Source: Ailanthus altissimus (Eukaryota > Streptophyta > Magnoliopsida > Sapindales > Simaroubaceae). Taken from it: DNA of 64,000 nt. Within the stretch, counting starts at the first letter, position 1; the number at the start of each line of letters is the position of its first letter. The notes under the pieces are model-generated. The model saw nothing but the letters and a program-made list of their open reading frames with translations. It did no database searches and was not told the origin of the DNA. The DNA lies in assembly GCA_946807835.1 (NCBI GenBank), contig OX327696.1, positions 7,266,501 through 7,330,500 of the forward strand. The letters run 5' to 3'. Positions 10,380 through 20,696 of the stretch are shown piece after piece. A program made the translations under genes and the position numbers.

Positions 10380-11297
10380 TAACCCTTTCAAGTAGGGTCC
10401 TGTTCATCCTCTTAGCTACCTCATTCTACTACGGTGTTGATCTTACCATTCTATACCTTACAATCCTATGCTTGGCACAAAACCCATCAAACTCTCTATT
10501 ACAAAATTCGAGGCCGTTGTCAGTTCTCAACCTCTTTACTCTTTTCCCAGTTTGATTCTCAACAAGAGCCTTCCAAGTCTTGAACATATCAAATACTTGA
10601 TCCTTACTCTTCAACACATAGACCAACAACTTTCTCGAATAGTCATTAATAAAGCTGAGAAAATACCTTGCACCACCACGAGTAGTTGTTTGAGCTAGTC
10701 CCCAAAGATCCGAGTGTATGTAGTCAAGAGTCCCCTTAGTCTTGTGCTCGTCGGTACTGAACCTCACTCTATGTGCTTTCCCAAGCACACAATGCTCACA
10801 AAACTCTAAGGGCTGGAACTTATCCTCACTAAATGCCTTTTAACTATATAACTTATTTAGGTTTCTCTCGCCTAGGTGTGCCAGTCAAGATGACACAACT
10901 TGGTTTGCATACTCTCATTATCTACAGAGAATAGTGTAGAACCACTAACGACTTCACCCTTAAGCACATAAACACCTTTGCGCTTCTCTTCTATTATCAC
11001 CACCATGGAACCCTTCAAAACTCTTAAAATCCCTCCGTCGATCCTGATAGAACATCCATTATGGTCTAAAGTCCCCAGTGAGATCAAGTTTCTCTTCAAG
11101 TCAGGAATATACCTAACATCTGTCAACTCTCTCACTCGCCCATCATGTAGCATAAGCTTAACACTACCAATTCCCATCATTTGACATGCAACATCATTAC
11201 CCATTAAGACATTACCACCACTAATGAGCTTAAAATTTGTAAACCAAGACTTGTACGGGCACATGTGAAAAGTACAACCAGAATCTAAAACTTATTG
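10380..11297 (-). pseudogene. Protease, pre-integrase and integrase core of the family 1 copia
   Basis: The aspartic protease motif DSGCTFHM is at about 11285-11262, preceded by an in-frame TAA (11292-11294). The pre-integrase segment includes DVRYIPDLKRNLISLGTLDH and breaks by a one-base frameshift near 10888 within the HHCC zinc-binding region (CEHCVLGK survives). The integrase core shows HSDLWG and INDYSR and RTDNGLEFCN. The usual Gln-Gln pair after STP is two consecutive TAG stops, and the catalytic Glu position in the ..A.RMN motif is Lys (AAG, 10413-10411). The integrase is therefore dead at a catalytic residue as well as truncated. Confidence 0.85.
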
Positions 11298-11299
11298 TT

Positions 11300-12131
11300 T
11301 AGAGTTCATACCATCAGTAGCGACGAGTGTCTCTGCGCTGGCATAGCTGTCATTATAGGCAAGCGCAGCATCCGCTTTCTTCTTGTCTTGTGCTCTCTTC
11401 TCAGGACAGTCCTTTATGAAGTGCCCATTATTCTTGCAGCAATAGTACTTCCTAGGAGTCCTAGACTTTGACTTTGAGCCTTTTTTCTTCCCATCTATAT
11501 ATGAGGACTTTCCTCTTACAAATAAGCTTTTTGCATTGCCCTCAATCTACTTTCCTAATAACTTTGAGTTTAATGATGATTTCACATCACTCATCGTTAA
11601 ACTCTCTCTGTCGTAGAGTAGTGTATCAACAAAACTCTCATAACTTTTGGGGAGTGAACTTAGCAGGATAATTGCACTATCTTCATCTTCTATCTTGATG
11701 TTGATAGACTCAAGATCAAAGATGATCTTATTGAAGGCGTCTATATGATCTTTCATCGACGTCCCCTTTGACATGGATAGCTGATACAGCTTCTTCTTTA
11801 TATGCAACCGGTTGGCCAACGATTTTTACATATAAAGAAAGTCAAGCTTCTTCCAAAGACCTATTGCCGTCGTCTCACCTGCTACTTCCCTTAATACTTC
11901 ATCGCTCAATGACAGAACGATTGTGCTATGAGCTCTTTCTTGAATGGCCTTTCTTTCTGCTTCAGCTCTAGATGACTCTAGCGTCTTCTCTTCATCACTA
12001 GATGGAGCTGCAGTCTCCTCTAATGCTGAGCCAAGCCTTTGGCTCAATAACAACGCCTTAACCTTCATCTTCCATAAATTGAAGTCATTCGTACCGTTGA
12101 ATTTCTCTACCTCGTACTTGGGTGTGGCCAT
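11300..12131 (-). pseudogene. Gag of the family 1 copia
   Basis: It starts at ATG 12131 (MATPKYEVEKFNGTNDFNLW), the typical copia Gag N-terminus. It continues through LEETAAPSSDEEK and a second segment (LHIKKKLYQLSMSKGTSMKDHIDAFNK region) to a zinc knuckle near 11400-11460. In-frame stops lie at 11826-11828 (after LDFLYM) and 11547-11549 (after KLLGK). The knuckle reads YYCCKNNGHFIKDC: the later Cys, His and last Cys are in place, but the expected first Cys is Tyr. Gag packages element RNA in the virus-like particle; this copy cannot make a full one. Confidence 0.85.
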
Positions 12132-12162
12132 GTCTGCTTAGAACCAAGCTCTGATACTAGTT

Positions 12163-12892
12163 TGTTGAAGCGGAAGCATACAAACAAACAAAAAGTTCAC
12201 CCAAGCAAATAATAATATTGCAGAACAAGTTATTAAGAATTAAAGAGAGAAAGGGTAGAAGAAGAACACACAAAGAATTACATGGTTCGACAAGATCACA
12301 CTCTTCTCTTATTATGAATCACAAGGTAATCACAAAGTTATGCCTTTTACAAGAAAGATCACAAAGAAAACTCTCTTTTGCACTCTTGGGATTTTCTCTC
12401 ACTAAGCACCACAAAGATCTTTTATTGATCACAAAGATTACCAAGATCACCTAGATCTATATTTTATCATAAAGATGTATTTACAAGCCAATTGATAGCC
12501 TTTATATAGGTTTTGGGATGACTAGGTTTACCCTATATATGTGGGAGCCGTATTAGAGAATCCTGAAACAAGTGGGAGACGAAATAAGGAAGTTTTCTTA
12601 TTTCAGGATACTGTTCCCGTTTCCAGCGCTATGGTGTTGGGCTTTCATCGCCGCGGTGTTGGCGTACTTCTGCTGAGCTCTACGGCGCTGGTCTCCTGGC
12701 GCCGTGGTGCTCAGGTTCTGAATTGGGCGCCGCGGCGACCGCGCCCACGCCTGGTTGCCGCAGCGCTGGCGCCTGGTGCGCCCTTCTTTATTTTTCACCT
12801 CTTTTCACGTCCGTCTTCCATTCGTGCGCACCCTACACACTTAGCTTAATATCCAAATCATACTCCAATAATTTTTAATCAATATTCTCACA
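12163..12892 (-). repeat. 5' LTR of the family 1 element (730 bp)
   Basis: Same ends as the other LTR. A deletion removes most of the U5 motif after ACATGGTTCG. TATA-like CTTTATATAGG at 12500-12510 and a GC-rich block at about 12620-12785 are retained. Confidence 0.9.
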
Positions 12893-13109
12893 ACCAACAT
12901 AAATCATATGAACTAAAATGCATTATAAAGTTTTTTGTGATTGATAGATTTTTCGTGTCTTGTTTCGGACTAAATTGTTTTTCTTTTCTTTCATAGATGT
13001 TAATGGACTTGCCAACATTTATTTGTGTTCTGTTCTTTTGTCTTTCTTAAATCAACATTTATTTTGATATACGAAATTATTGATATATATAAAGACTATT
13101 GTGGTGCAT
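12893..13109. other. Non-coding DNA right of the family 1 insertion
   Basis: Begins with the ACCAA duplication. T-rich sequence with no conserved frame or recognised repeat. Confidence 0.5.
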
Positions 13110-13370
13110 AATAATCCATTGAAGTCGCTCTCATCCAAATCTGTTCTCGTACAAAATAAAATTACATGAAATGCATGTCAAAAGGCCCTTGAAATCTTTA
13201 CCATACAAATTGCCGATACCTTATCCTAATTAGGGAGAGAGATATGCCTGCAGTCTTACTTTATCTCGAGGAAAAATTATTATTATCCTCCTAATTTATA
13301 TATATAATTGCTTTTAAAAAAAATTAAAATTATTAATTCTTTTTTATGAAAAAATAATTAGTTAGTTTAA
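13110..13370. repeat. Duplicated non-coding block A, copy 2
   Basis: Matches 5807-6065 (AATAATCCATTGAAGTCGCT through GGGAGAGAGATATGCCTGCA and the AT-rich tail). Here block A directly precedes block B, whereas in the first region block A lies downstream of B and of the LTR. Confidence 0.75.
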
Positions 13371-13500
13371 AGCCATCGAATTTTATTGGGAAGACTGTGT
13401 TGTCCTTCTAAGACTTTTTCATACATATTACTTTCTTTTTGAGTGTTTTTGTTTTTCTAAAAATCTGTATTATGCATTTTTGGTATTTCGGGGGAGATAT
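13371..13500. repeat. Duplicated non-coding block B, copy 2
   Basis: Matches 4554-4685 (GCCATCGAATTTTATTGGGA ... TTTCGGGGGAGATATG). It is followed within 100 bp by a family 1 LTR fragment, as in copy 1. Confidence 0.75.
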
Positions 13501-13589
13501 GGTACTAAATAATGTTTAATTATCTCTTGTTTTGATTTGTTTTGTCTCCTACATATTTAATGTGTTCACAAAATGATTTTCACAAGTTT

Positions 13590-13939
13590 ATGATTAAAAT
13601 AGGTCATTCTAAAACTTATAAAAAGATCATTTATTGACTTGTAAATATATTTTTATACTTACAGCATACTTTGTGATTTTTAGTGAGAGAGACCCCTAGT
13701 TTATAAGAGAGAGTAAGATCTTTGCAAGTTCTTTTTTGTAAAAGGTATATTTTGTGAGTGTTTTGTGATTCAATAATAAAATAATATGGTCTTAATCCAC
13801 CATAGACGTAAGCAAATTATCGAACTATATAAATTTTATATGTTATTCTTCAACTTTCTCTGTCTAAAATTTTTAAGTGCTTGTTTGCTATACCATATAC
13901 TTTGGATTTATTACTTATTTGATTATTTTCACTTCAACA
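13590..13939 (+). repeat. Family 1 LTR fragment (3' half)
   Basis: From about 13590 (TTCTAAAACTTATAAAAAGA) to CACTTCAACA at 13939 the sequence follows the R/U5 half of the family 1 LTR, including the leader TTTGTGATTTTTAGTGAGAG and a degraded U5 motif at 13795-13830. The U3 half with the GC block is absent. Sequence just downstream (13940-13985) resembles 5671-5712 next to the LTR at 5010-5670. Confidence 0.7.
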
Positions 13940-13985
13940 ATTTTTGAATTGAAACTTTCAAATAATACCTTTAAACCCCATTCTT

Positions 13986-15297
13986 ACTTCCCCAACTAGT
14001 GGAGAGCACCTGCATTCACGTGTTAAAGATACACTAACGCCCAATTCACCAATTTCAAAAGATAGATTCAAGGAAAATAAGAAAGAAGATGATAATAATC
14101 GTATTTAGACACTCAGAAATTTGTATGTGTCAATTAAATGTATCTATGCGTATAGATCTCTGTCTCTAGTTAATTAGTAAATTCCCTCTACTATTAATCG
14201 GATTTTGTTTTTTCACGATGCCAATAACCTACTCATAGAGGTTATAGGTCAAGAAAATGGTTACTCATGGAGGTCATCATCTCAAATAAGTCAATTTTTG
14301 AGATTGTCAAATATAATATCCATCACTTGAAGTGAATATATGAATTATTCTTATGATCTTTTTACGAGTAGAGAACATACCTCAGAACAATCATTCTGTT
14401 TAGCTTTTTAAGACGAATCTATGAAGCCACAAAAATTATTTTAAAAATTTTCTATTATGCTAACGATAATAATCTACAAACTCATTCTTAACAATTGGAC
14501 CACCTGGTTTAATTATTTGCCACATGAAATGGAATATCTCGAATTTTTTACAAGACTTCAGCAATCTTTGTCATCATAAGCTCGTGAATTTTCTGAAGAC
14601 TTTCAAAAATTATTTTAAGATTTTCTGAAGATTCAGTGAACAGAACAAAGAGGCTAGATATATGCTGAATTTAATGGTCCACGAAATAATTAAATATTCT
14701 AGAGACATTTGAAGAAATTAAAAAAATAATGCTGATATTATAAATTTTAGGTTTGCTAATACAAACTTTAGAAAAACTATATTTATATAAAAAGAATTAA
14801 AAATAAAAAGTAAAGGAAAAATAGTACATATTTAAAAAAATAATAAATATAATTGATTTAACTAATAATATTAAAAATAACATATTTTAATTATGATTAA
14901 TGTTACCATATTGCCATACTAATAATTCAATTAATAAATCTTTCAAAGAATCTAGTTTAATTTTTATCAACCTCTATCTCCTCTTGCCTCTTACACATAC
15001 AAAAGAGGATATATCTTTGAGCAAAGAGTCATAAACTTTAAAAATCACATACAATTCTTTTTTCCTTTAAAAAACTCTTATATTTAATTTTTTTAGTTGT
15101 TAATTACAATTTCACTTAGTTTGAGTTGAGGAGAATTCAATGTCAGACTTGTTTCTTATTTACATACTGACTATTTTAATTTGTTGTTGTCATTGCCACA
15201 TCTTGAGAATTTAACGGTCTCTTTGATTAGATGGGAGAAGCTTGGCCTATATGAGTTGGACAATAAGTTTCACAGCATTTATATAGACAAGTTAATA
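13986..15297. other. Gene-free interval
   Basis: AT-rich DNA read in all frames without finding a conserved protein segment. A patch at 15180-15290 has slightly protein-like composition but contains stops in every frame. The last bases (15298-15302, ATAAT) are the target duplication of the next element. Confidence 0.5.
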
Positions 15298-15302
15298 ATA
15301 AT

Positions 15303-15808
15303 TGTAAAAAAATTAGTTAAAAATTATCGAGATATAATTTTGAAAACAAGCTAAGTGTGTCAGGTGCATAAGGATTGAAGATAGATATAAAAAGAGGTGA
15401 AAATATAAAAGTGGCAGCTTAGGAGTGGGCGCTGCGGAGCCAGGCTGTGGGCGCCACGGCGCCTGGTGTGAAAAAAATTATTTTTCAATTTGTTTCAATT
15501 CTCACTTGTTCTAAGACTTCTTAAAACAACTTTTACATATTTAGGGTTAGCCTAAGTAGTCCTAAAGCCTATATAAAGGTCCTCAATTGACTTGTAAATA
15601 TAACTTAAGACATCTTAGTGAGATTTTAGTGATCAACACATGTATCTTTGTGATTATAGCATTCTTTGTGATTCTTAGTGAGATAAACTGCTTATTAACA
15701 AGAGAGAGTGAGTTCTTTGTGATTCTTTCTTATAAAAGTCATACTTTTTGTGAGTACCTTGAGAATTAATAATAAAAGAGTGTGATCTAGATCCGCCGTA
15801 GACATAGG
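15303..15808 (+). repeat. 5' LTR, truncated at its 3' end
   Basis: It starts TGTAAAAAAATTAGTT and includes a short GC block (15425-15470), TATA-like CTATATAAAGG (15571-15581) and the leader. It stops in the U5 motif (CCGCCGTAGACATAGGCG), where gag sequence begins abruptly. Confidence 0.75.
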
Positions 15809-16480
15809 CGTTGTTTGTAAGCCAATGGTTAGGCTCAGCATTAGAGGAAACTGCAGCTCTATCCAGTGAAAATGAGAAAATACTAGAGTCATCTAAGGCT
15901 GAAGTAGAAAGAAGGAACATTCAAAAAAGAGATTACAGTACAATCATTTTGTCATTGAGCGATAAAGTACTGAGGAAAGTAGCGGAGGAGACGATGACGA
16001 TTAGTCTTTGAAAGAAGTTTGACTCTCTTCTTATACGAAAATCATTGACAACTGCATATAAAGAAGAAGCTATATCTGTTGTCCATGTTAGAGGGTTACC
16101 CCGATGAAAGATCATTCTTGATCTTAAGTCTATTAACATCAAGATAGAAGATGACGATAGGGCAATTATTCTACTGAGTTCACTCTCCAAGAATTATGAG
16201 AGCTTTGTTGATACGCTACTCTATGGTAAAAGAGTTTAATAATGAGTGATGAAAAATCATCATTAAACTCAAAGCTATTAGAAAAGCAAATTAAGGGCAA
16301 TGCAAAAAGTTTATCTGTAAGAGGAAGGCCTTCATATAGAGATGGAAGAAAAAAGGGCTCAAGATCGAAGTCCAGAACTTTTAGGAAGTACTAATACTAT
16401 AAGAAATAGAGGCACTTTATAAAAGATTGTCTAAAGAAGAAAGCATAAGATAAAAAGAAAGCAGATGATGCGCTTGTCTA
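15809..16480 (+). pseudogene. Gag remnant of the second family 1 copy
   Basis: An open frame 15811-16011 carries SQWLGSALEETAALSSENEK, collinear with the first copy's Gag from about residue 30. It continues with frameshifts and stops through IIILLSSL-like and SYES-like segments. The zinc-knuckle region (about 16378-16430) has lost two Cys codons to Tyr and gained two stops, keeping only HFIKDC. Confidence 0.75.
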
Positions 16481-16529
16481 TAATGATAGCTACGACATTG
16501 CAGAGACTCTAGTCGCTACTGATAGTAAG

Positions 16530-17510
16530 AATACTGAACAATGGGTTATTGATTCTGGTTGTACATTTCACATGTACTTACACAAGTCTTAGTTCATAAA
16601 TTTTCAGCCCATTAGTAGTGGTAAAGTATTAATTGGTAATGACATTGTTTGTCAGATGATGTGAATTGGTAATATTAAACTTAGGCTACATGATGGGTAA
16701 GTGAGAGAATTGCAAAAGTTAGGTATGTTCCTAACTTTAAGAGGAACTTGATCTCACTATAGACTTTAGATCAGAATAGGTGTTCTATCAGGATCGATGG
16801 ATGGATTTTGAGAGTATTGAAAGGTTCTAAGATGGTAATGATAGGAGATAAGCACAAATGTGTTTATATGATTAAGGGTGAAGTTGTAAGTGATTTTGCT
16901 TTATTTTGCTTTATTTTCTTTAGATGATGAGAATATGCAAACCAAGTTGTGGCATCTTAGATTAGCACACCTAAGCGAGAGAAACCTGAAAGGGTTATTT
17001 AGTTCAAAGGCGTTTAGTAAGGATAAGTTCCAGCTATTGGAGTTTTATGAACATTATATGCTTGGGAAAACACATAGGGTAAGGTTTAGTACCAGCGAGC
17101 ACAAGACTAAGGGACTCTTGACTACATACATTTAGATCTTTGGGGACTAGCTCAGACAGCTACTCGTAGTAGTGATAGGTATTTTTTTTCAGTTTGATTC
17201 ATGATTATTCAAAGAAGCTGTGAGTTTATATGTTGAAGAGCAATGATTAAATGTTTGATATGCTCAAGACTTGGAAAGCTCTTGTTGAGATAGACTAGGA
17301 AAAAGGTGAAAAGATTATGGACTGATAATGGCTTTGAATTTTACAATAGAGAGTTTGATAACTTTTATGCTAAGCATAGGATTACAAGGCATAGAATGAT
17401 GAGATCAATACCACAACAGAATGACATTGTTGAAATGATGAATAAGACCCTACTTGAAAGGGTTAGATGCATGCTTATTGACAGCGATATATACTCAAAA
17501 TCCTAGAAAA
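16530..17510 (+). pseudogene. Protease to integrase remnant of the second family 1 copy
   Basis: The protease motif VIDSGCTFHM is intact (D-S-G at 16551-16559). The pre-integrase segment MQTKLWHLRLAHLSERNLKG is at about 16935-16994. Integrase HLDLWG, WTDNGFEFYN and the ..QQND.VE.MN region are present with the catalytic Glu retained, unlike the first copy. Stops and frame changes occur at several points. At about 17490 the integrase segment RVRCMLIDSD is joined to the tail of RT. Confidence 0.75.
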
Positions 17511-18282
17511 ATTTATAATGTCCAATGCAAAGGTCACTCCACTTCTTTGGCCACACATTTTAAACTTTCAGCAGAATAATCGTTAAAATTCGAAGAAGAG
17601 AAACTGCAGATGAGTAAAGTACTGTGCAAGCATTGTGGAGAGCATCATGTATGCATTAGTTTGCATGAGACTAAACGTAGTACAAGTTGTAAGTGTGGTG
17701 AGTAGATACATAATAAATCTGAATAAGGATCACTGGCTTACAGTGAAGGGAATTTTGAGATTTCTCATGGAGGCGGGGTTGATATATATAATGGTTGAGA
17801 ACAACGATGTAATGGTAAGATGATACATACACTCAAATTATGCAGGTGATCTAGATAAGAGAATATCATTGACGGGTTATGTATTGACAATATTTAGGTA
17901 TAATGTGTGTTGGAGATATATTCTACAACATGTGGTTGCATTATCTACCACAGAGGCGGAGTACATAGCTATTGGAGAAGCTATTAAGGAAAATGTGTGG
18001 TTGAAAGACATATATGCAGCGATAATAGGTACTGAAGATGTGAAAACCGGTGTGTATTATGATAGCTATAGTGCCATACATCTAAGCAAGAATCAAGTGT
18101 TTCACGTGATATTTAAACACATTAATGTGCGGCTCTATTACATTCGAAAGATTATCCAAAGTAGTGAAGTTAGTCTAGTGAAGATAGTATCATCTGAAAA
18201 TTCTGCTGATATGTTGATTAAACCACTGCCCTCAGTTAAATTCAGCCTGTGCGAGGACTTAACCGAAGTGATTACTTTGTGA
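17510..18282 (+). pseudogene. RT tail and RNase H of the second family 1 copy
   Basis: After the deletion point, RT connection sequence (ESIMYALVCMRLNVVQVVSV) leads into RNase H: HSNYAGDLDKR, TTEAEYIAIGEAIKE and YYDSYSAIHLSKNQVF, ending with LIKPLPSVKFSLCEDL at 18282. The first catalytic Asp position reads His-Ser instead of Asp-Ser. The 137-residue frame 17869-18282 is the longest open piece. No YVDD motif is present. Confidence 0.8.
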
Positions 18283-18351
18283 ATGTGACTGAAGATATAA
18301 ATATGAAAGATCGAGATACTTTGTGAATTATTTTGAATCAAGGAGGGAATT

Positions 18352-19027
18352 TATGAGAAAGTTGATTAAAAATTATTGAGATATGATTTGGAGAACAAGC
18401 TAAGTGTGTTAGGTGCATGTGGATCGAAGATGAACACGAAAGTAGGTGAAAACAAAAAAGAAATACCCCAGGCATAGGCATCACGGTGCCAGGTTGTGGG
18501 CACCGCGGCGTCACAGACAGCACTTGAGCGGGTGTGGCTAGTCACCACTGTGGCGCCCGGTGCAAGAAAAATTGTTTACCAATTTGTTTCAACTACTACT
18601 TATTTCAAGACTCCTTAAAATGACTCACACACATTTAGGGTTAACTTAAGTCATCGTAAAGGTTATATAAAGACTGTTAATTAGCTTATAAATATAATTA
18701 GTGACATCTTAGTGAGATCTTAGTTATCAACGCAAGTATCTTTGTTATCATAGTAGTCTTTGTGATTTTTAGTAAAAGAAACCTCTTATTTACAATAGAG
18801 AGTAAATTTTTTGTGAGTCTTTCTTATAAAAAATATGCTTTGTGAGTGCCTTTAGATTCAAAAATTAAAGAGTGTAATATGCATCCGCTGTAAATGAAGG
18901 TAAGTTTCCCAACCATATAAATTCTATGTGTTATTTTGCTATCTTTCTCTCTTTAAATTTTGTAAGTGCTTGTATTTTCATTATATTGTTTTGAATATTT
19001 GTTTATTTGATTGTTTCCGCTTCAACA
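18352..19027 (+). repeat. 3' LTR of the second family 1 copy
   Basis: TATGAGAAAGTTGATTAAAA ... GTTTCCGCTTCAACA. It has a GC block at 18475-18560, a TATA-like GGTTATATAAAG near 18661 and a degraded U5 motif near 18885. The first bases TA instead of TG suggest a mutated terminus. Confidence 0.8.
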
Positions 19028-19032
19028 ATAAT

Positions 19033-20380
19033 AAAACAACATTTTTCAATACAAGATATAATTCATTAAAAGCCCTTCAAATTCATGCCCCAAAGTTCGT
19101 CGATGTCTTCTCATCAAAAATTACAAAAGCATTTGAGTTAGCGTTTCCACGTAAGTACCTCCAATTCTCAAATGACTTATCAAATGTTTTATTTTAAATT
19201 AATGTGTTAGAAAATGATAAAGTAGTTTAAATTTTAAAATTATTTATTATACCATTTTATCATTAATAATTATTTGATATATCGAGTTTTAATTTATTAC
19301 TCTAATACCTTCCTTACAGATCAAACCTAAAATTAACTGTTCAACTTATAAGTCAACTTATAAGTCTGGTCCATTAAATAGATTAACACAATCTAATTAT
19401 AAACATAAATAGTATCTCTCTATTTTCAGTTACCTAGTGATAACTCAACAATTATAAAATCAAATAATATTAGATATGCTTCTACAACAAACAAGTAATT
19501 AAATGTTAGAATATATGTAAATGTATAAATTGCAGTTCCTTGAGAATATTGATCTTCGACAATCTCTTTAAAATTCGCTTAAATAAGAAATTACGTACAC
19601 GATATTTTCTATTGAACTTCTTATCGTTTGCAAAATTGTTATATAAATTAGAGATCTGGATAATTAGTAGACTCATGAACCTACATTTGAAACTTAATTA
19701 ATGGCATGAGGGTGTTTAAAAGAGTGGTCTTTCAAATCGAGATGTTGAGTAAAAGAGTGGTTCGTATTTATCTAGTATATACTCTCTTCATGTTTATCTA
19801 GTATATTGATGGAATATCATTAGACAACTTGGATTTTATTATTTGATTTTAAAAAATTCCTTTAATACTTGTGTTCATTATTCATTTTTAAGCGGCCAGA
19901 GTTGTAGATTTTACTACAATATATGTATAGGTTTAAATTACAACGAAACTTAAAAGGATCTCGGAACGTTCTTCTTCTTTACCAACCTTTTTTCCAAAGC
20001 TAACGTTGAATAAAATAAAAATTAGTAAGATTTATTTGAAAAATATTTTTCCTTTAAAGAACAGATGAAATATTGAAGAATATTTTCAACGAACATGACA
20101 TTTGATGACACATAGTGGTATGTTAGATTTGTAATCTGAGTGTTTTAGACAGATATTTTTATCATAGCAGATGATGGTGCAATTCGCATTTGATGACATT
20201 TAGTGGTATATGAAAAGCTCCCCGAAATCTGAAATAAAGCGCGAATTGGAGGGCAATTTAACAAACATTGAAAGGAATATTAAAAACGTGGATGATCAAG
20301 TTTTTCTAACATACGTGGCTTTGAAGAGAATGAGCAGAGAAGAGGGTTTAAAAATTAAAAACAAAATTGAAAATGAAAAT
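19033..20380. other. Gene-free interval upstream of the Kunitz gene
   Basis: 19040-19110 is a diverged piece of block A (matches 5860-5930). The rest is AT-rich intergenic DNA. A short direct repeat (CATTTGATGACA..TAGTGGTAT) occurs at about 20097 and 20188. An open frame at 20210-20572 is Lys/Glu/Asn-rich with no recognised domain and overlaps the proximal promoter, so I do not call it. Confidence 0.55.
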
Positions 20381-20394
20381 AAATATGATTTAAT

Positions 20395-20402
20395 CATGCA
20401 TG
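20395..20402. promoter_or_regulatory. RY box (CATGCATG), distal
   Basis: Palindromic CATGCATG about 300 bp upstream of the Kunitz ATG. RY elements are bound by B3-domain regulators (ABI3/FUS3/LEC2 type) in seed promoters. It sits in a roughly 45-bp segment repeated imperfectly around the proximal box. Confidence 0.6.
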
Positions 20403-20575
20403 AATTTTACGTGGAGCTAGCAGAATGTCCTTATCTTCTGAGCAATAGCTCTCTACTACACTACAAATATAACCAAGTCCACACATGTACCAGAATATTG
20501 GTGCATTTGTGGACGAATCTAGAAAATGGACAAAAAGTAAAGAAAAATAAAAAATTGATGAAAATTGTCTAAATT

Positions 20576-20583
20576 CATGCATG
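20576..20583. promoter_or_regulatory. RY box (CATGCATG), proximal
   Basis: Second identical palindrome, about 120 bp upstream of the ATG and 52 bp upstream of the TATA box. It starts a second copy of the segment CATGCATGAAT..T..G..TAGCTCGCA. A position this close to TATA favours a functional role. Confidence 0.65.
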
Positions 20584-20634
20584 AATCTTGAATGTAGCTC
20601 GCACAATGATCCTATCATTTAAGCTCTGGCTCTC

Positions 20635-20640
20635 TATAAA
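20635..20640 (+). promoter_or_regulatory. TATA box of the Kunitz gene
   Basis: CTCTCTATAAATTC, 57 bp before the ATG. This predicts a transcription start near 20665 and a leader of about 30 bp (AACACACATCAAACACCC), a typical short plant 5' UTR. Confidence 0.8.
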
Positions 20641-20696
20641 TTCAGTCTCTTCCCTATCAAATTTAACACACATCAAACACCCTTCAAAATAACAAT

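Larger units (their letters stand above)
7868..12892 (-). mobile_element. Ty1/copia retrotransposon, family 1, LTR-to-LTR copy with TSD ACCAA
   Basis: Two LTRs (7868-8587 and 12163-12892; TG...CA on the minus strand) bound gag and pol remnants in copia order (gag, protease, integrase, RT, RNase H). ACCAA at 7863-7867 and 12893-12897 is a perfect 5-bp target duplication. A primer-binding site resembling the initiator Met-tRNA type (TAGTATCAGAGCTTGG) sits at 12141-12162 and a purine tract (AATGAGGGGATT) just inside the left LTR. The copy is non-autonomous: gag and protease have stops, pre-integrase is frameshifted, integrase has two stops and a lost catalytic Glu, and the RT palm is deleted. 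The LTRs have clearly diverged from each other, including a short deletion in the right one after TGGTTCG, so the insertion is not recent. Confidence 0.93.
15303..19027 (+). mobile_element. Ty1/copia, family 1, degraded copy with TSD ATAAT
   Basis: A second family 1 copy in the opposite orientation to the first. The 5' LTR is truncated (15303-about 15808) and joined directly to mid-gag, so the primer-binding site and Gag N-terminus are gone. The 3' LTR (18352-19027) follows a purine tract (AAGGAGGGAATT). ATAAT at 15298-15302 and 19028-19032 is a perfect though low-complexity 5-bp duplication. Between the LTRs are gag, protease, pre-integrase, integrase and RNase H remnants; the RT palm is missing. 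Numerous stops occur throughout. Confidence 0.85.

Noticed and set aside
15120..15300. Possible leucine-rich-repeat fragment (LPHLENL-like reading)
   Set aside because: Only a few residues in one frame with stops nearby; too short to support.
20210..20572. 120-residue open frame upstream of the Kunitz gene
   Set aside because: Lys/Glu/Asn-rich, no domain, spans both the distal RY region and the direct repeat, and AT-rich codon make-up fits chance.
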